The position numbers and the translations under genes were made by a program. From a virus: 64,000 nucleotides of DNA. The notes beneath the pieces were generated by a model that worked only from the letters and a program-made list of their open reading frames with translations, searched no databases and was not told the origin of the DNA. This document shows, piece after piece, positions 34,681 to 43,856 of the stretch; within the stretch, counting starts at the first letter, position 1, and every line of letters begins with the position of its first letter. Location of the stretch: the IMG/VR virus record IMGVR_UViG_3300036801_000174, positions 1-64,000 of that record, one strand, 5' to 3'.

Positions 34681-35832
34681 TCATCCTCCCTCGGCGACCG
34701 CGTGAAGCGGGCGCGGCGCCCTCTCGGCCTGCACCTCGGCCAGCAGTCGCCCGGCCGTCTTATCGCCGACAGGAAGCTCCTTCATCACCAGGTACTTGGA
34801 GACCTTGCCGCGGTCGGCGAACAGTTCCCGGATGCCTTCCCGGATGTCCTCGTCGGTTGCCTTCCGGCCACCCTTCCGGCGTGCCTTCTGGACGGCACCT
34901 GCGGGTGGCTTCTGCGGGGCAGTTGCGGATGCCTTCCGGGGGGCCGTCTGTGGTGCATCCCCAGCGGGTAGCTCAGGTGCCGCCTGAGTGACCGTCTCGG
35001 GTGCAGTCTGGAGGTCGTTCGAGATGGCCTCCGAGAGGGCCTCCGAGAGCCCCAGGCGGCGTGACAGCCAGCTGTCCAAGACCGGCTCCCAGTGAGCCGC
35101 TCCGCCCCACGTAAGGCCGTCCTCGATGGCCTGGCGCACATCGGCCGGGAAGCGGCCCGTGCGCATGGCCGTGGCCACCGACAGCGGCACCGGCAGGCCA
35201 GGCTTGCGGGCCAGCACCGCGGCCACGGTGTCGCGCAGGTAGACGCGGGCGTCCTCAATGGCGTTCATCAGCGGCCAGGTGGTGACGCCGAGCAGGTTCT
35301 TGCGGCGCCACATGAAAAACGTCGGGCCCGGCGATGCCATCCAGCGCCGGAGCGGGATCGCGTCGACTGGCTCGGGCGGCGGCTTGCGGAGCGCCTTCCA
35401 GATCAGCCGGAGCACCTCGATGCCGAGGACCCAGGCTGTGGGGCAGGCCGCAGCGAGGATGACCCACAGCAGCGAGTCCGCGAGCGTGGCTGCCCCGTTG
35501 CCGAAGATGGTCAGTGCGGCGAATCCCCAGGCCGCGATCCTGGCCAGCCGCGACGGCCAGCCCAGGGCAACCAGGAGGTGATCGGCGATGACGTAGGTCG
35601 GGATGCCCAGGTCGATCATCAGGGGCAGCAGCCACGGCGAGTGCCAGCCATGGGCCGCAGCTGCGGCGGACAGGTTCCAATACGAGAACCAGGCGCCGGC
35701 GGCCATGGAGGCGATGACGAACGCGACTGCCACGCCGAGCCAGAGCTTCTGGGTGTCGCTGAGACGGCTGCGTCGGGCGTGGGCGGGCAGTGCAGGTGTC
35801 GGTGCGTGCATGCCGTCCATGTTGGCGGTCAC
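34681..35832 (-). CDS. DUF2637 membrane protein with C-terminal HTH (Spd-like)
   Basis: 383 aa from GTG 35832, with GAAGGA upstream. About four membrane helices occupy residues 30-140 (LWLGVAVAFVIASMAAGAWF ... SLLWVILAAACPTAWVLGI), the DUF2637 plan common to Streptomyces plasmids and AICEs, where such genes neighbour spread/transfer functions. After an Ala/Pro/Thr linker, the C-terminus has a HTH (KVSKYLVMKELPVGDKTAGR). It is the strongest plasmid marker beside the FtsK-type gene. Confidence 0.8.
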   Translation of the reverse strand: MTANMDGMHAPTPALPAHARRSRLSDTQKLWLGVAVAFVIASMAAGAWFSYWNLSAAAAAHGWHSPWLLPLMIDLGIPTYVIADHLLVALGWPSRLARIAAWGFAALTIFGNGAATLADSLLWVILAAACPTAWVLGIEVLRLIWKALRKPPPEPVDAIPLRRWMASPGPTFFMWRRKNLLGVTTWPLMNAIEDARVYLRDTVAAVLARKPGLPVPLSVATAMRTGRFPADVRQAIEDGLTWGGAAHWEPVLDSWLSRRLGLSEALSEAISNDLQTAPETVTQAAPELPAGDAPQTAPRKASATAPQKPPAGAVQKARRKGGRKATDEDIREGIRELFADRGKVSKYLVMKELPVGDKTAGRLLAEVQAERAPRPLHAVAEGG

Positions 35833-35869
35833 GGGTGATCCTTCCTCGGATTTCCGGCTCAATGCGTGG

Positions 35870-36118
35870 TCAGTGGTGCCTGCGGGGCAAATGCGACTCC
35901 CGGCCACCACCTGGCCCGGGGCCAATCGCACGCTGGCGCTCAGCCTTGAGCCGGCGGAACGCCTCGGCGTCGGGACCGCGGTTCTGCCATCCGAACGCGC
36001 CTTCCCAGAACAGGTCAGTCATTACGCGGTCAATCTGGTGCGGGTCGCCGTTCTCGGCGCCCTGGCCGGCCACACCAGCAGGGGGGCGTACCGGCTCAGA
36101 ACCTGGCTTGTGAGTCAT
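35870..36118 (-). CDS. small protein, unknown
   Basis: 82 aa; ATG 36118 with AAGGAG upstream. The second half (QIDRVMTDLFWEGAFGWQNR, then AEAFRRLKAERQ) is helical. It belongs to the leftward transfer operon. No family was recognised. Confidence 0.6.
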   Translation of the reverse strand: MTHKPGSEPVRPPAGVAGQGAENGDPHQIDRVMTDLFWEGAFGWQNRGPDAEAFRRLKAERQRAIGPGPGGGRESHLPRRHH

Positions 36119-36130
36119 GATCATTTCTCC

Positions 36131-36295
36131 TTAATTTCCGGGGCGCCGGGCCACGGGTACGACACGGTGAGCACGCTCGCCCCGGACGATCATGAGGACG
36201 ACCGCAGCGATCATGAGCACGCAGATGGCTGCGATGAGCCAGGTGGGCAGGGCGCCGATAGCGGCGACGATGGGCCAGGGATGGGTGTTTGTCAT
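36131..36295 (-). CDS. 54-aa single-pass membrane protein
   Basis: ATG 36295 with GGGAG upstream. One membrane helix (LIAAICVLMIAAVVLMIV) precedes a basic cytosolic tail (RGERAHRVV). Small membrane proteins of this type accompany tra genes in Streptomyces plasmids. Confidence 0.6.
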   Translation of the reverse strand: MTNTHPWPIVAAIGALPTWLIAAICVLMIAAVVLMIVRGERAHRVVPVARRPGN

Positions 36296-36307
36296 GGGGT
36301 GCTCCCT

Positions 36308-36451
36308 TCAGAAGCGCTTAGTGATCCTTATCCAGGTATGGAACGGTCCCCTGAGGCTGTAGAACACCCCGAAACCGCGCCTGCGGTGATGCCGGAAGAG
36401 CAGGACGTGGACCACGAAGTAGCCCAGGACGATTGCGGCGAGGATGTGCAT
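36308..36451 (-). CDS. 47-aa membrane protein
   Basis: ATG 36451 with GGAG 6 nt upstream. The N-terminal helix HILAAIVLGYFVVHVLL is followed by a basic stretch (FRHHRRRG). An alternative GTG at 36532 overlaps the previous stop as GTGA and would add 27 residues; the internal RBS favours the short form. Confidence 0.55.
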   Translation of the reverse strand: MHILAAIVLGYFVVHVLLFRHHRRRGFGVFYSLRGPFHTWIRITKRF

Positions 36452-36528
36452 TGCTTGCTCCTTGAACTGGGGGCCCCGGCGCGGGCCCCGGCGGCTGGTG
36501 ATTGCCCGCGCCGGGGCGTCTGTGGTGG

Positions 36529-37464
36529 TCACCGCGATCTGCCTCCCCGGGGAGGGCGGTTACGGTAGGTGACTTCGGCTGGGAGCGGCACATGCGGCCG
36601 GTCTGGGCGGTTACGCTCTGCGACATCCTGTGTCCCTGATGTCCTAGATTGTCCTAGCTTTCGGTCCGGGGAGACCCGCCCGAAGGGCGCTGTGCCGGCC
36701 CTCCCGGCTTGCTGGCGCTCCGGCTGTGACCCTGCGTCACTTCGGCGCAGGCGCCCGCGCACCTTGGCAGTCACCCGCTGTAGCCGTCCCCGGTGCTGCG
36801 CCCACGCCTCGTCCTTGGACCCGGTGTAGCCGCCATGCTTGACGGCCAGCCCGAACACCCAGTCGGTGCTCTTAAAGCCGAAGTGATCCCTGACCTTGCT
36901 CAGGTTCTCGCCGTCGCGGAGCATCTGCCCGGCGTCGCGGCCGACCTGCTCAACGCACGGGACGCACCGCTTGCCGGGGTTGCGCGTCTTGCCGCGGCAG
37001 CGCTCGTGGTTGATGCAGTCGTGCTGCGGCGGGGGCACCGGGAGCGGCCTGCCGCCGTTGTTGCGCACCTTGTCCTGGTGCTGCTTCGGGCCGTCCCCGG
37101 TGAACAGGTTGCCGCCCCGGGCGCGGGACTCCTCCTCCGTCGTACCGGGACGCCAGGAATTGTGGGTTCCCACATCGTCCCAGTGCCGCGACTGCAGGCC
37201 TTCTGGGATCGGGCCGCCTTTGAATGCGAAGTTCTCCAGCACCACGCGGTGCGCCTGGCGGGTCACCCGCTTGCCGTCCTTGTCCAGGTACTTCACCAGG
37301 ACGTAACCGTCATCAGTGGTGGTGGTGGCGATCGGCTGGGCCTTGAGGTTGCGGCCCGAGGGGGACTTGCGGGCGTCGGCGTAGAAGTTGCCGTCCCAGC
37401 TGACCCGGAACCCGGGCCACGCGTCCCAGATCGGTTTCCACTGCTCGGGTTCGTGGTCGGTCAT
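36529..37464 (-). CDS. HNH/NUMOD4-like endonuclease in transfer operon
   Basis: 311 aa. WPGFRVSWDGNFYA resembles NUMOD4, followed by QAHRVVLENFAFKG and LQSRHWDDVGTHNSWRP, an HNH_3-like core with weak conservation. A central CRGKTRNPGKRCVPC may bind zinc, and the tail is Arg-rich. It overlaps the previous and next genes by 4 nt, so it is embedded in the operon. Confidence 0.6.
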   Translation of the reverse strand: MTDHEPEQWKPIWDAWPGFRVSWDGNFYADARKSPSGRNLKAQPIATTTTDDGYVLVKYLDKDGKRVTRQAHRVVLENFAFKGGPIPEGLQSRHWDDVGTHNSWRPGTTEEESRARGGNLFTGDGPKQHQDKVRNNGGRPLPVPPPQHDCINHERCRGKTRNPGKRCVPCVEQVGRDAGQMLRDGENLSKVRDHFGFKSTDWVFGLAVKHGGYTGSKDEAWAQHRGRLQRVTAKVRGRLRRSDAGSQPERQQAGRAGTAPFGRVSPDRKLGQSRTSGTQDVAERNRPDRPHVPLPAEVTYRNRPPRGGRSR

Positions 37465-38291
37465 CGTGACCTCCCGGTGTGCGAGTGGTGCCTGCCGCCG
37501 CTCTTCGGCCTGTCGTCGTGTCCCTGCAAGGCCATTACGAACAGGTCACGGATTGTGGCGGCGCGCTCCGTGCGGGCATCAAGGGCCGAGCGGAGGCGCT
37601 CAAGCGACCGGGGGTCGTTGTAATCGGCGAGCTTCCAGAACTGCCACCAGCGCGGGTTCCGCGCCAGCGCCCGGCGCACTTTGGCAGCTTCGGCCTTCGC
37701 CTGCTCGTGGGTAGCGTTCCAGTAGTAGGCGCACATCTGGCCCGTATCAGCCCACGGGGAGTGCTCCTCCGCGGTTGCCCCGAGGAACACCAGGCGCCCG
37801 ATGAGGCCTGCGGCCTTCTCCTCATCGAACGGGCCGCTGGCGACGGCCAGGCCCTTCAGTTCGGCGTCCAGGGCGACCGGATCGCCGACTTCCGCCCGGG
37901 GCATGAGGCTGAAGGGGAGACCCTTCTGCACGGCGCGCCTGGAGGCACCACGCCACAGGCCGAGGAAGAACATGAGGCTGTCGTCAAGGCGGAACAGTTC
38001 AGCGCGGCCGTCTCCGGTGATCTGGCTGTCCGCGAAGCGCTTGTGGAAGGCGTCCTCCACGTCCTCGCCGCCTGGCACCAGCATGAGCACGTCCTCAAAT
38101 GAGAGGTAGAAGCCCCGCAGCCGCGCCTTCAGGCTGGTGGACGTGCCGATCTTGACGTTGTCACCCATGCGCACGAAGTAGACGACCGGCAGGTGATTCT
38201 CGCCTGCGAGGATGCGGGCCAGTTCAACACCACCCGCATAGCTGCGCTTGTCCATTCCCTGCTCCCCCTCAGGTCGGTTACGGCTTGTCAT
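37461..38291 (-). CDS. GIY-YIG nuclease-like protein (T5orf172/MUG113 type)
   Basis: 276 aa. The core VYFVRMGDNVKIGTSTSLKA, then ARLRGFY and EDAFHKRFADSQITGDGRAE, matches the T5orf172 branch of GIY-YIG. The rest is helical and Arg-rich. ATG 38291 overlaps the FtsK-type stop (ATGA) and has GGGAG 7 nt upstream; ATG 38255 is also possible. Confidence 0.75.
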   Translation of the reverse strand: MTSRNRPEGEQGMDKRSYAGGVELARILAGENHLPVVYFVRMGDNVKIGTSTSLKARLRGFYLSFEDVLMLVPGGEDVEDAFHKRFADSQITGDGRAELFRLDDSLMFFLGLWRGASRRAVQKGLPFSLMPRAEVGDPVALDAELKGLAVASGPFDEEKAAGLIGRLVFLGATAEEHSPWADTGQMCAYYWNATHEQAKAEAAKVRRALARNPRWWQFWKLADYNDPRSLERLRSALDARTERAATIRDLFVMALQGHDDRPKSGGRHHSHTGRSR

Positions 38292-40162
38292 CGCGCTGCG
38301 CTCCCTATCAGGCGGCGCTCCTCTTCCCAGTCGGCGATCTCAACCGGGTCGTAGGCGGGTGCGGATCCCTTCTTGCGGACCGGTTCCGGGACGGGCTTCC
38401 CGGCCGCCCGGTCGCGCTGCATCTGCTTCTTGACCGCGTCGGGAGTCGGCCCGGTGATCTCGCGGTCGACCAGCTCGGCGATCGTCAGGGGCTCCGGCGG
38501 AGGGGGCAAAGCGGGCATATGTCCACGACTTGCCGGGACATCCGGGCCAGATTCCCCGGTGTCCGCGACTTGACCGCTGTCCGGGACAAGGCGCAGGGCG
38601 AGCTTGCGGGCCGTGCCGGAGGCTTCCTGGGCAGCGCGCTCAGGAGTGCCTAGCGGTGCGAGGGTGCCTTCGATGCCGAGACACGGCATGTCGCCGGCTG
38701 CGCTGGCGATGACGCCTGCCGTGGCCCAGGCGCGGGCCTCGGCGCCGGTCATGAAGGCAGCCTGGATCTCGGTGCTGGTCTTCGCGGTGACCACATGGAG
38801 GCGCCCCTTGACATCCGACCCGGCCGGCAGCGGGTGACGGTCGCCGACGAGCATCTTCCAGGTGGACGCGGCCGGGTTGGAGATGAGCTTGAGGCCCAGG
38901 TTCTCGCGGCTGTCCGCCGAGCCGCCGCCGGTTGCCTTCGCTGACAGCCGCTGGCCGATGTAGACCAGGTTGACCGCGACGGCGCGGCCGGTGAACGCAA
39001 CCCGGTCCAGCGCGATCACGGCCGGTGACATGCCCTTGCCGCCGATGGACCGCCAGTAGGACTTGAGTTCCGCCGCGGTCGCGTTCAGTTCTTCCAGGAG
39101 GGCGACGATCCTCGGGCCGGGGTTGGCGTGGACCTTGCCCTCAACGTCGGCGTGCAAGACGGCCAGGGCGTTGCGGCGGTCCACTTCGGCGGCCAGCCAG
39201 AGTGCCAGCTGGTGCACATCCTCGATCGTGCGGGCGTAGGCGACGTTGGGCAGGCCCGCCGCCCACTGGTGGCTCACGAGTTTGCGGTCCAGGACAACGG
39301 TGAGGGCGCCGTGATAGGCAAGCTGGGCGGCAGCGAGGCGGGCCGTGACACTTTTGCCATCCCCTGTGGGCATCGACAGGCCCAGGTGCGGGGAGTCGCT
39401 GTCGACGCTGACGATGAACGGGTCACTGGCGCCCTTGCGGGTCAGGCCCAGCACCATCTCGTGCTCGGCCGCTGCCTCCGCAGCGGCCAGGATCTCGGCC
39501 CAGGCGACGAAGCCGGGCATCGGCTCCGCCTTGGTGAACACGGCAACCGGACGGCGCCGCAGCGGCGACTGCGACCAGGCAATGCCGGGCGGCCCGGCGA
39601 TCGCGATCCGCGGCACGGCGGCGAGGACAGCCTGGCTGACCTTCTCCTTGGCCTGGACGTCGAAGTCAGGCCCGAACTCAAGCCACACCTTGCTGTGGTC
39701 GCGTGCGACCTGGGCGTCGCGGGCAGGGATCCCGGCAGTGGCGAGGGACTGTTCCAGCGGCTGAACGTTGTCTTTGACGTGGGTCCAGTTCCGCACGGTC
39801 CAGGTGAAGTGCCATATCCCGGCGAGGATCGCCACGGCGGCGATGACAGCAAAGACGCGGAGGGTGGCAGTGCGGTGCGCTGCGAGACCCCATGCGGTCG
39901 CGAGGATGGCGATGGTGGCCAGATGGCGGGCCAGGGCACGCCGGGATGCGTCGGGGTGCTTCTTGCCGGTGCCCCGGCGGGCCGCGTCCCTGCCTGCGGG
40001 AGTGCGGGGCTGACCGTCAAGCGGGATACCGGCAATCCACCGTCCCGCCGCTGTCAGCTTGCCGTGCTTGCGGCTGTGCTCCGCAATCCGTGACACGACC
40101 GCAAGAACCACCACAACGCAGACGATGATGACCGCGAGCGTGACAATGCTGCTAGTGCTCAT
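38288..40162 (-). CDS. FtsK/SpoIIIE-type DNA translocase (TraB/TraSA-like)
   Basis: 624 aa. Membrane helices at about 5-25 and 82-118 are followed by a cytosolic ATPase: Walker A PTGDGKS (265-271), Walker B-like VALLEELN (353-360), and a late motif LVYIGQRLSAKATG. The C-terminus ends with a HTH-like segment (ITGPTPDAVKKQMQRDRAAG), as in TraB winged-helix DNA binding. In Streptomyces such single proteins move double-stranded DNA between mycelia. It is the core of the transfer module. Confidence 0.85.
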   Translation of the reverse strand: MSTSSIVTLAVIIVCVVVVLAVVSRIAEHSRKHGKLTAAGRWIAGIPLDGQPRTPAGRDAARRGTGKKHPDASRRALARHLATIAILATAWGLAAHRTATLRVFAVIAAVAILAGIWHFTWTVRNWTHVKDNVQPLEQSLATAGIPARDAQVARDHSKVWLEFGPDFDVQAKEKVSQAVLAAVPRIAIAGPPGIAWSQSPLRRRPVAVFTKAEPMPGFVAWAEILAAAEAAAEHEMVLGLTRKGASDPFIVSVDSDSPHLGLSMPTGDGKSVTARLAAAQLAYHGALTVVLDRKLVSHQWAAGLPNVAYARTIEDVHQLALWLAAEVDRRNALAVLHADVEGKVHANPGPRIVALLEELNATAAELKSYWRSIGGKGMSPAVIALDRVAFTGRAVAVNLVYIGQRLSAKATGGGSADSRENLGLKLISNPAASTWKMLVGDRHPLPAGSDVKGRLHVVTAKTSTEIQAAFMTGAEARAWATAGVIASAAGDMPCLGIEGTLAPLGTPERAAQEASGTARKLALRLVPDSGQVADTGESGPDVPASRGHMPALPPPPEPLTIAELVDREITGPTPDAVKKQMQRDRAAGKPVPEPVRKKGSAPAYDPVEIADWEEERRLIGSAAR

Positions 40163-40331
40163 CCGTCCCTCCCGCGATGGCCTTGACGTGATGGAAGACC
40201 CATACGGCGCCCTGCTTCACGAGCCAGCCAGCCATGCACGCCGCAGCCAGGGCGGTGAGCATGACCGCGCGGGCCTTGTGGCGGCGCCACAGGCCGTCTG
40301 CCCGGCTCAGGTACTGGCTGGCTCGCTGCAT
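40152..40331 (-). CDS. 59-aa membrane protein
   Basis: ATG 40331, AAGGAG 10 nt upstream. Basic N-terminus (LWRRHKARA), then one helix (VMLTALAAACMAGWLV). It overlaps the start of the FtsK-type gene, so it is probably translated with it. Confidence 0.6.
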   Translation of the reverse strand: MQRASQYLSRADGLWRRHKARAVMLTALAAACMAGWLVKQGAVWVFHHVKAIAGGTDEH

Positions 40332-40353
40332 GGGTAACTGGCTCCTTGCCGGT

Positions 40354-41007
40354 TCAGCGGCTACGGGCACGGGTGGGCTGGCGGATGGTCTCGTGAGGCA
40401 GCGGGTGCGCGGTCCTGGCAGGTGCCGGTGCGCTGCGCTCCTCCGGGGCGTGGCCGTTGGTGGCGGCCTTGCCGGGCTCGCTGCGGGTGACGTCCTTCTG
40501 GGCGCCATCGGGGCGCGGGTCGCGGCCACGGGGCATCGGGTGGTCCTCCTGGCCAGGCCGGGTCCGTGCGCTGAGACGCTGGCGCAGCGACGGACGCCCG
40601 GTGCGCTCCTTACGGGGCTTCTGGCCCTTCTCCCGGCGCTCCGCCCGCTGGTCCCGGTCCCGCTGCCTGAGGTCGGCTTTGGCCAGCGGGCGGTCAGTGA
40701 GCGGGGTGTAGCCGCGCCAGGGAGTGGCCGGGCCGGGTGCCTGGCGCTTCGGCGCCTTCGCTGGCTCAGCGCGGACGCCGAGGGTCTTGTGCATCCGCTT
40801 CGGCGTGACCTTGCGCACCGCAGCCTTAGCCACCGCCGCGCTCCGGACCCTGGCACCGCGCTGGCGGTGCAGGATCTTCTGGATCTCGCGGTGGGCCGCT
40901 ACCCGCACTGAGTGGAACGGAGAGCGCAGCGCCTTGATCGCCTTCTGCAGCTTCAGCTTGTCGCGGACGCTGAGGGGGCGGTAACTGGATCCTTTTCCTG
41001 TAGCCAC
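40354..41007 (-). CDS. basic, largely disordered protein of the transfer operon
   Basis: 217 aa, rich in Arg/Lys/Pro. The N-terminal part is helical (VRDKLKLQKAIKALRSPF; HREIQKILHRQRG), the rest low complexity. It overlaps the coupling-ATPase gene by 55 nt. DNA binding is plausible by charge; no family was recognised. Confidence 0.6.
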   Translation of the reverse strand: MATGKGSSYRPLSVRDKLKLQKAIKALRSPFHSVRVAAHREIQKILHRQRGARVRSAAVAKAAVRKVTPKRMHKTLGVRAEPAKAPKRQAPGPATPWRGYTPLTDRPLAKADLRQRDRDQRAERREKGQKPRKERTGRPSLRQRLSARTRPGQEDHPMPRGRDPRPDGAQKDVTRSEPGKAATNGHAPEERSAPAPARTAHPLPHETIRQPTRARSR

Positions 41008-42782
41008 TGCGGGCTCCTTGCTTCAGACGGGATCTTGCTGCCATCGGAGACGGCAGGCGGGACGGGTACGGCGGGCATCGGGATGGCCTGGCGGTGCGGG
41101 GCCTCGATCGCGGGCTGCGGCTGCGGTGCGCAGGCCGGGAAATTCTCGGGGCCGAGAGGGGCGGCGCAGTAACCGCGGCGCTCCCACACGGGCGTGACGC
41201 GGGCGAACACCGGGCGGGTAGACCGGTGCAGCACCAGGGCCTCGAACTTGGCCAGCATGCGGATGCGCTCCGGCGGCACGGCGCGCTCCTGGCGTGGCTG
41301 CCTGGTTTTCCCGCCGCCGGGGTTCTTGACGTGATCCCAGGTGTCGCGTGGCCCGCACACCGCAGAGATGGCCTCAAGATCCTGGTGGTTCGTCTCCCCG
41401 CCGAAAATGACCTTCACTGTGGCGTTGGTGAAAATCGTCTGGCCGTCCTGGTCGCCCCAGCGTGACCGCAACTGCGAGAGTGCCTGGATAGACGCCATAA
41501 CGGTGACGCCATGGCCGCCGGACTCACTCATCCACTTGTGCAGCGGCACCGGGCAGGTGATCGGCGCCTCGTCCAGGGCCAGGGTCAGCGGGCGGGGCAG
41601 GCGCGTGCGGGGGCTGGAGGACGCGACCCTCTTCGCGGTCTCAAACAGGTGCGCGGTGAACGTGGCGAAGTAGGGGGCCAGGGAACCGTGCGGCTTGTCG
41701 GCGCCGATCAGGTAGATCGTGCCGGTGCCATCGCGCACGAAGCGCTCAGCATCGAACTCCGTCCCCGGCGCGGGGCATGCAGCGGCGGCCATGGCCGGGT
41801 CGGACAGCCACGCCAGGGCGGTCATCACGCCCGTGGACGTGTAGCCGCCGTAGTTCTCGTCAGTGTTCATGCGCTCGGCCATCGCGGCGATCTCGTCGCC
41901 CCACCCGGGCGCCGCGTTAGCGTGCGTGGCCAGCACCCTGAGGGGGGTGGGGTCGGCGAGAACGGCAGCGGCCCAGCGGCGCACTTCCCAGATCGTCGCG
42001 CCGGGGATCAGGGCGGCCGCATGAAGCAGATACTGCAGGAAAGTCTTGGACTGGTGATCCCACCATGCGTCCTTGCCGGAGGAGTCCTTCGGCGCGGCGT
42101 TGATCAGGTATCCGGCGCGCTGCATCGCCACCGCCGGGTTCTCGCAGCCGCGTACAGGCGACCACGACAGGGTTGAGGGGATGCCGCCATCGCCGTCAGG
42201 GTTCAGCACCCAGATGGGCCCGTGGGCGCTGCGCGGGACGGCGGTATTGGCGTACAGGTCGGTGCGCGTCGAGGTGGCCAGTACCGCCCCGGGGGCATCA
42301 GAAATCCAGCAGCCCAGCAGCCCGGACTTCCCGGTCCGGGGCGGCGCTATGAGGATGTAGGTGTCTTCGGCGCTGCCAGCGAGCGTTCGGCCTTTCGCGT
42401 CGCCGATGACGACGTGTGATGTGTGGATGCCCGCGGTGCGGCGGCTGGCGGCGCGGGGTGACAAGTTGCCGCTGATCTCGCTGCGCGACGCTGTGCCCTG
42501 GTACTTGCGGCGCCTGCGCTCGGCCACCTTCCCGCCGGCGCGGCGCAAGCGCACAGCGTCGGTCACACCACGGACCCGCAGTACCGTGACCCCGCCAAGC
42601 GCTACCCAGCCGTAGGGGATGCCCGGGGCCATGTGGGCCGCCTCGGCGATGATCCCGGCGGTCAGGATGACGGCCGGTGGTGCGGTGCCCCTGATGGCCG
42701 AGCGCTTGGCCCTGCTGGCGCGGTCACGGACGGACCGCGGCAGGACGCTGCGCTTGGCCTTCGGGGCGGCGTTGGTCTTCAC
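40953..42782 (-). CDS. VirD4/TraG-like coupling ATPase
   Basis: 609 aa, GTG start. Short hydrophobic N-terminal helices precede a VirD4-type motor: Walker A APPRTGKS (146-153), Walker B LTLALDEAP (399-407) and the downstream VTVMASIQALSQLRSRWG motif. In type IV secretion this ATPase feeds DNA to the channel, but no VirB4 or VirB6 gene is present here. Related actinomycete genes sit beside DUF2637, WhiB and FtsK-type genes in plasmids and AICEs. Confidence 0.85.
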   Translation of the reverse strand: MKTNAAPKAKRSVLPRSVRDRASRAKRSAIRGTAPPAVILTAGIIAEAAHMAPGIPYGWVALGGVTVLRVRGVTDAVRLRRAGGKVAERRRRKYQGTASRSEISGNLSPRAASRRTAGIHTSHVVIGDAKGRTLAGSAEDTYILIAPPRTGKSGLLGCWISDAPGAVLATSTRTDLYANTAVPRSAHGPIWVLNPDGDGGIPSTLSWSPVRGCENPAVAMQRAGYLINAAPKDSSGKDAWWDHQSKTFLQYLLHAAALIPGATIWEVRRWAAAVLADPTPLRVLATHANAAPGWGDEIAAMAERMNTDENYGGYTSTGVMTALAWLSDPAMAAAACPAPGTEFDAERFVRDGTGTIYLIGADKPHGSLAPYFATFTAHLFETAKRVASSSPRTRLPRPLTLALDEAPITCPVPLHKWMSESGGHGVTVMASIQALSQLRSRWGDQDGQTIFTNATVKVIFGGETNHQDLEAISAVCGPRDTWDHVKNPGGGKTRQPRQERAVPPERIRMLAKFEALVLHRSTRPVFARVTPVWERRGYCAAPLGPENFPACAPQPQPAIEAPHRQAIPMPAVPVPPAVSDGSKIPSEARSPQWLQEKDPVTAPSASATS

Positions 42783-43039
42783 CGTGACCGCCCCTTGCTG
42801 CGGGGCGCCCGCCGATCGCGCACCCGGTCAGGCTGGCGGTCTTCATCTGTCTGCTCACGCCAGGCGAGGTAGGAGTCACGATGGAGTTCCAGGTCGCTGA
42901 GATCACGCACGCCGTGTACTTCCTTCAGGTAACTGGCACGCTGCTCCTCGCTGTAGCCGGCCTTGCGCAGGCGCATCATGGCCCGGTCTGGTGATCCGTG
43001 ACGCCATTCGTCCCTGGCTGCACGCTCGGTGTCGTTCAC
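42779..43039 (-). CDS. small protein upstream of the coupling ATPase
   Basis: 86 aa; GTG 43039 with GAGG 6 nt upstream, 8 nt after the previous stop. Helical centre (DRAMMRLRKAGYSEEQRASY, then LYLAWREQ-type end) and an Arg-rich tail. It overlaps the ATPase start by 4 nt. Confidence 0.6.
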   Translation of the reverse strand: MNDTERAARDEWRHGSPDRAMMRLRKAGYSEEQRASYLKEVHGVRDLSDLELHRDSYLAWREQTDEDRQPDRVRDRRAPRSKGRSR

Positions 43040-43047
43040 TGGACGCC

Positions 43048-43638
43048 TCACCGGGTCCTCCCCCGCTGGACTGGCTCCCGGTCTTCCCACGGGTTGACGC
43101 GGGACTGCCTCAGGGCCTCTGCGGCACGGTCAGCCCTGCCGGGGCCCAGCACCTTGTCTGCGCGCTCGCGGGCGTCCACGGGCTGGCGCTGTGCGAGCGG
43201 GCAGTGCTCGTTGTGCTGCCTGGTGAGCCGCTCATTACGCTCCTGCGCCGACTCGCGCGGCTGTGCGGGAAGGGCCCGGTAGGCGTCGGGACCGTGCTCC
43301 CATGCGCCGGTGCCGGGAGTGAACGCACCCGACTTCCGCATCCGGGCGAACTGCTCGTCGCGGCGCCGGTAGATCTCGGCGTCATCGCGGCGGGGCCTGC
43401 CTGTGGCCGGGTTGATGCGGTCCCGGTAACCCGGCAGCGAGGAGCGGAGGCCGCGGGTGGCGCGCTCGGCCCAGAAGCCCTTGCCAGTCTCGGCGAACCG
43501 GCGGCGGCGCCAGTTGCCCACCTGGCCGGAGACGGTTCGCAGCGGACGCGTGGCCCGGTAGAGACCGTTCTGCAGGGGCACTGTGGCCTTGCGCGCGTAC
43601 CAGGGAGCGTCGTGAGCGTAGTCAGACAGGCGGCTCAT
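43048..43638 (-). CDS. Arg-rich protein of the transfer operon
   Basis: 196 aa, highly basic (GNWRRRRFAETGKGF; RRDEQFARMRKSG), with many Glu as well. Predicted helical and soluble. No family was recognised; position suggests a relaxosome or DNA-binding accessory role. Confidence 0.55.
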   Translation of the reverse strand: MSRLSDYAHDAPWYARKATVPLQNGLYRATRPLRTVSGQVGNWRRRRFAETGKGFWAERATRGLRSSLPGYRDRINPATGRPRRDDAEIYRRRDEQFARMRKSGAFTPGTGAWEHGPDAYRALPAQPRESAQERNERLTRQHNEHCPLAQRQPVDARERADKVLGPGRADRAAEALRQSRVNPWEDREPVQRGRTR

Positions 43639-43856
43639 CGTGACCTCCCTCGCCGCTGCGCTCGCTCAATGGCGGCGTGCGCTTCGTTGGTCACGGAGTT
43701 ACGGCGCACGGCGGAGCGGTCTCGGCCCACGTTGCGGGAGAAGTTCTCCATGAACTCGTGGAAGGCGACCCTGCTGCCGCGCGCCGGGTCATGCGGGATG
43801 TTCCAGATCTCGGCGAAGCGGTCGTACAGCCGCTCGACTTCGCCAGGCTTCCTCAT
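43635..43856 (-). CDS. small protein of the transfer operon
   Basis: 73 aa, coupled on both sides by 4-nt overlaps. EVERLYDRFAEIWNIP and VAFHEFMENFSRNVGRDRSA are helical. No family was recognised. Confidence 0.6.
   Translation of the reverse strand: MRKPGEVERLYDRFAEIWNIPHDPARGSRVAFHEFMENFSRNVGRDRSAVRRNSVTNEAHAAIERAQRRGRSR

Noticed and set aside
40152-40856. 234-codon minus-strand frame
   Set aside because: Only its last 59 codons, from ATG 40331 with an RBS, look real; the rest is a shadow of the 40354-41007 gene.
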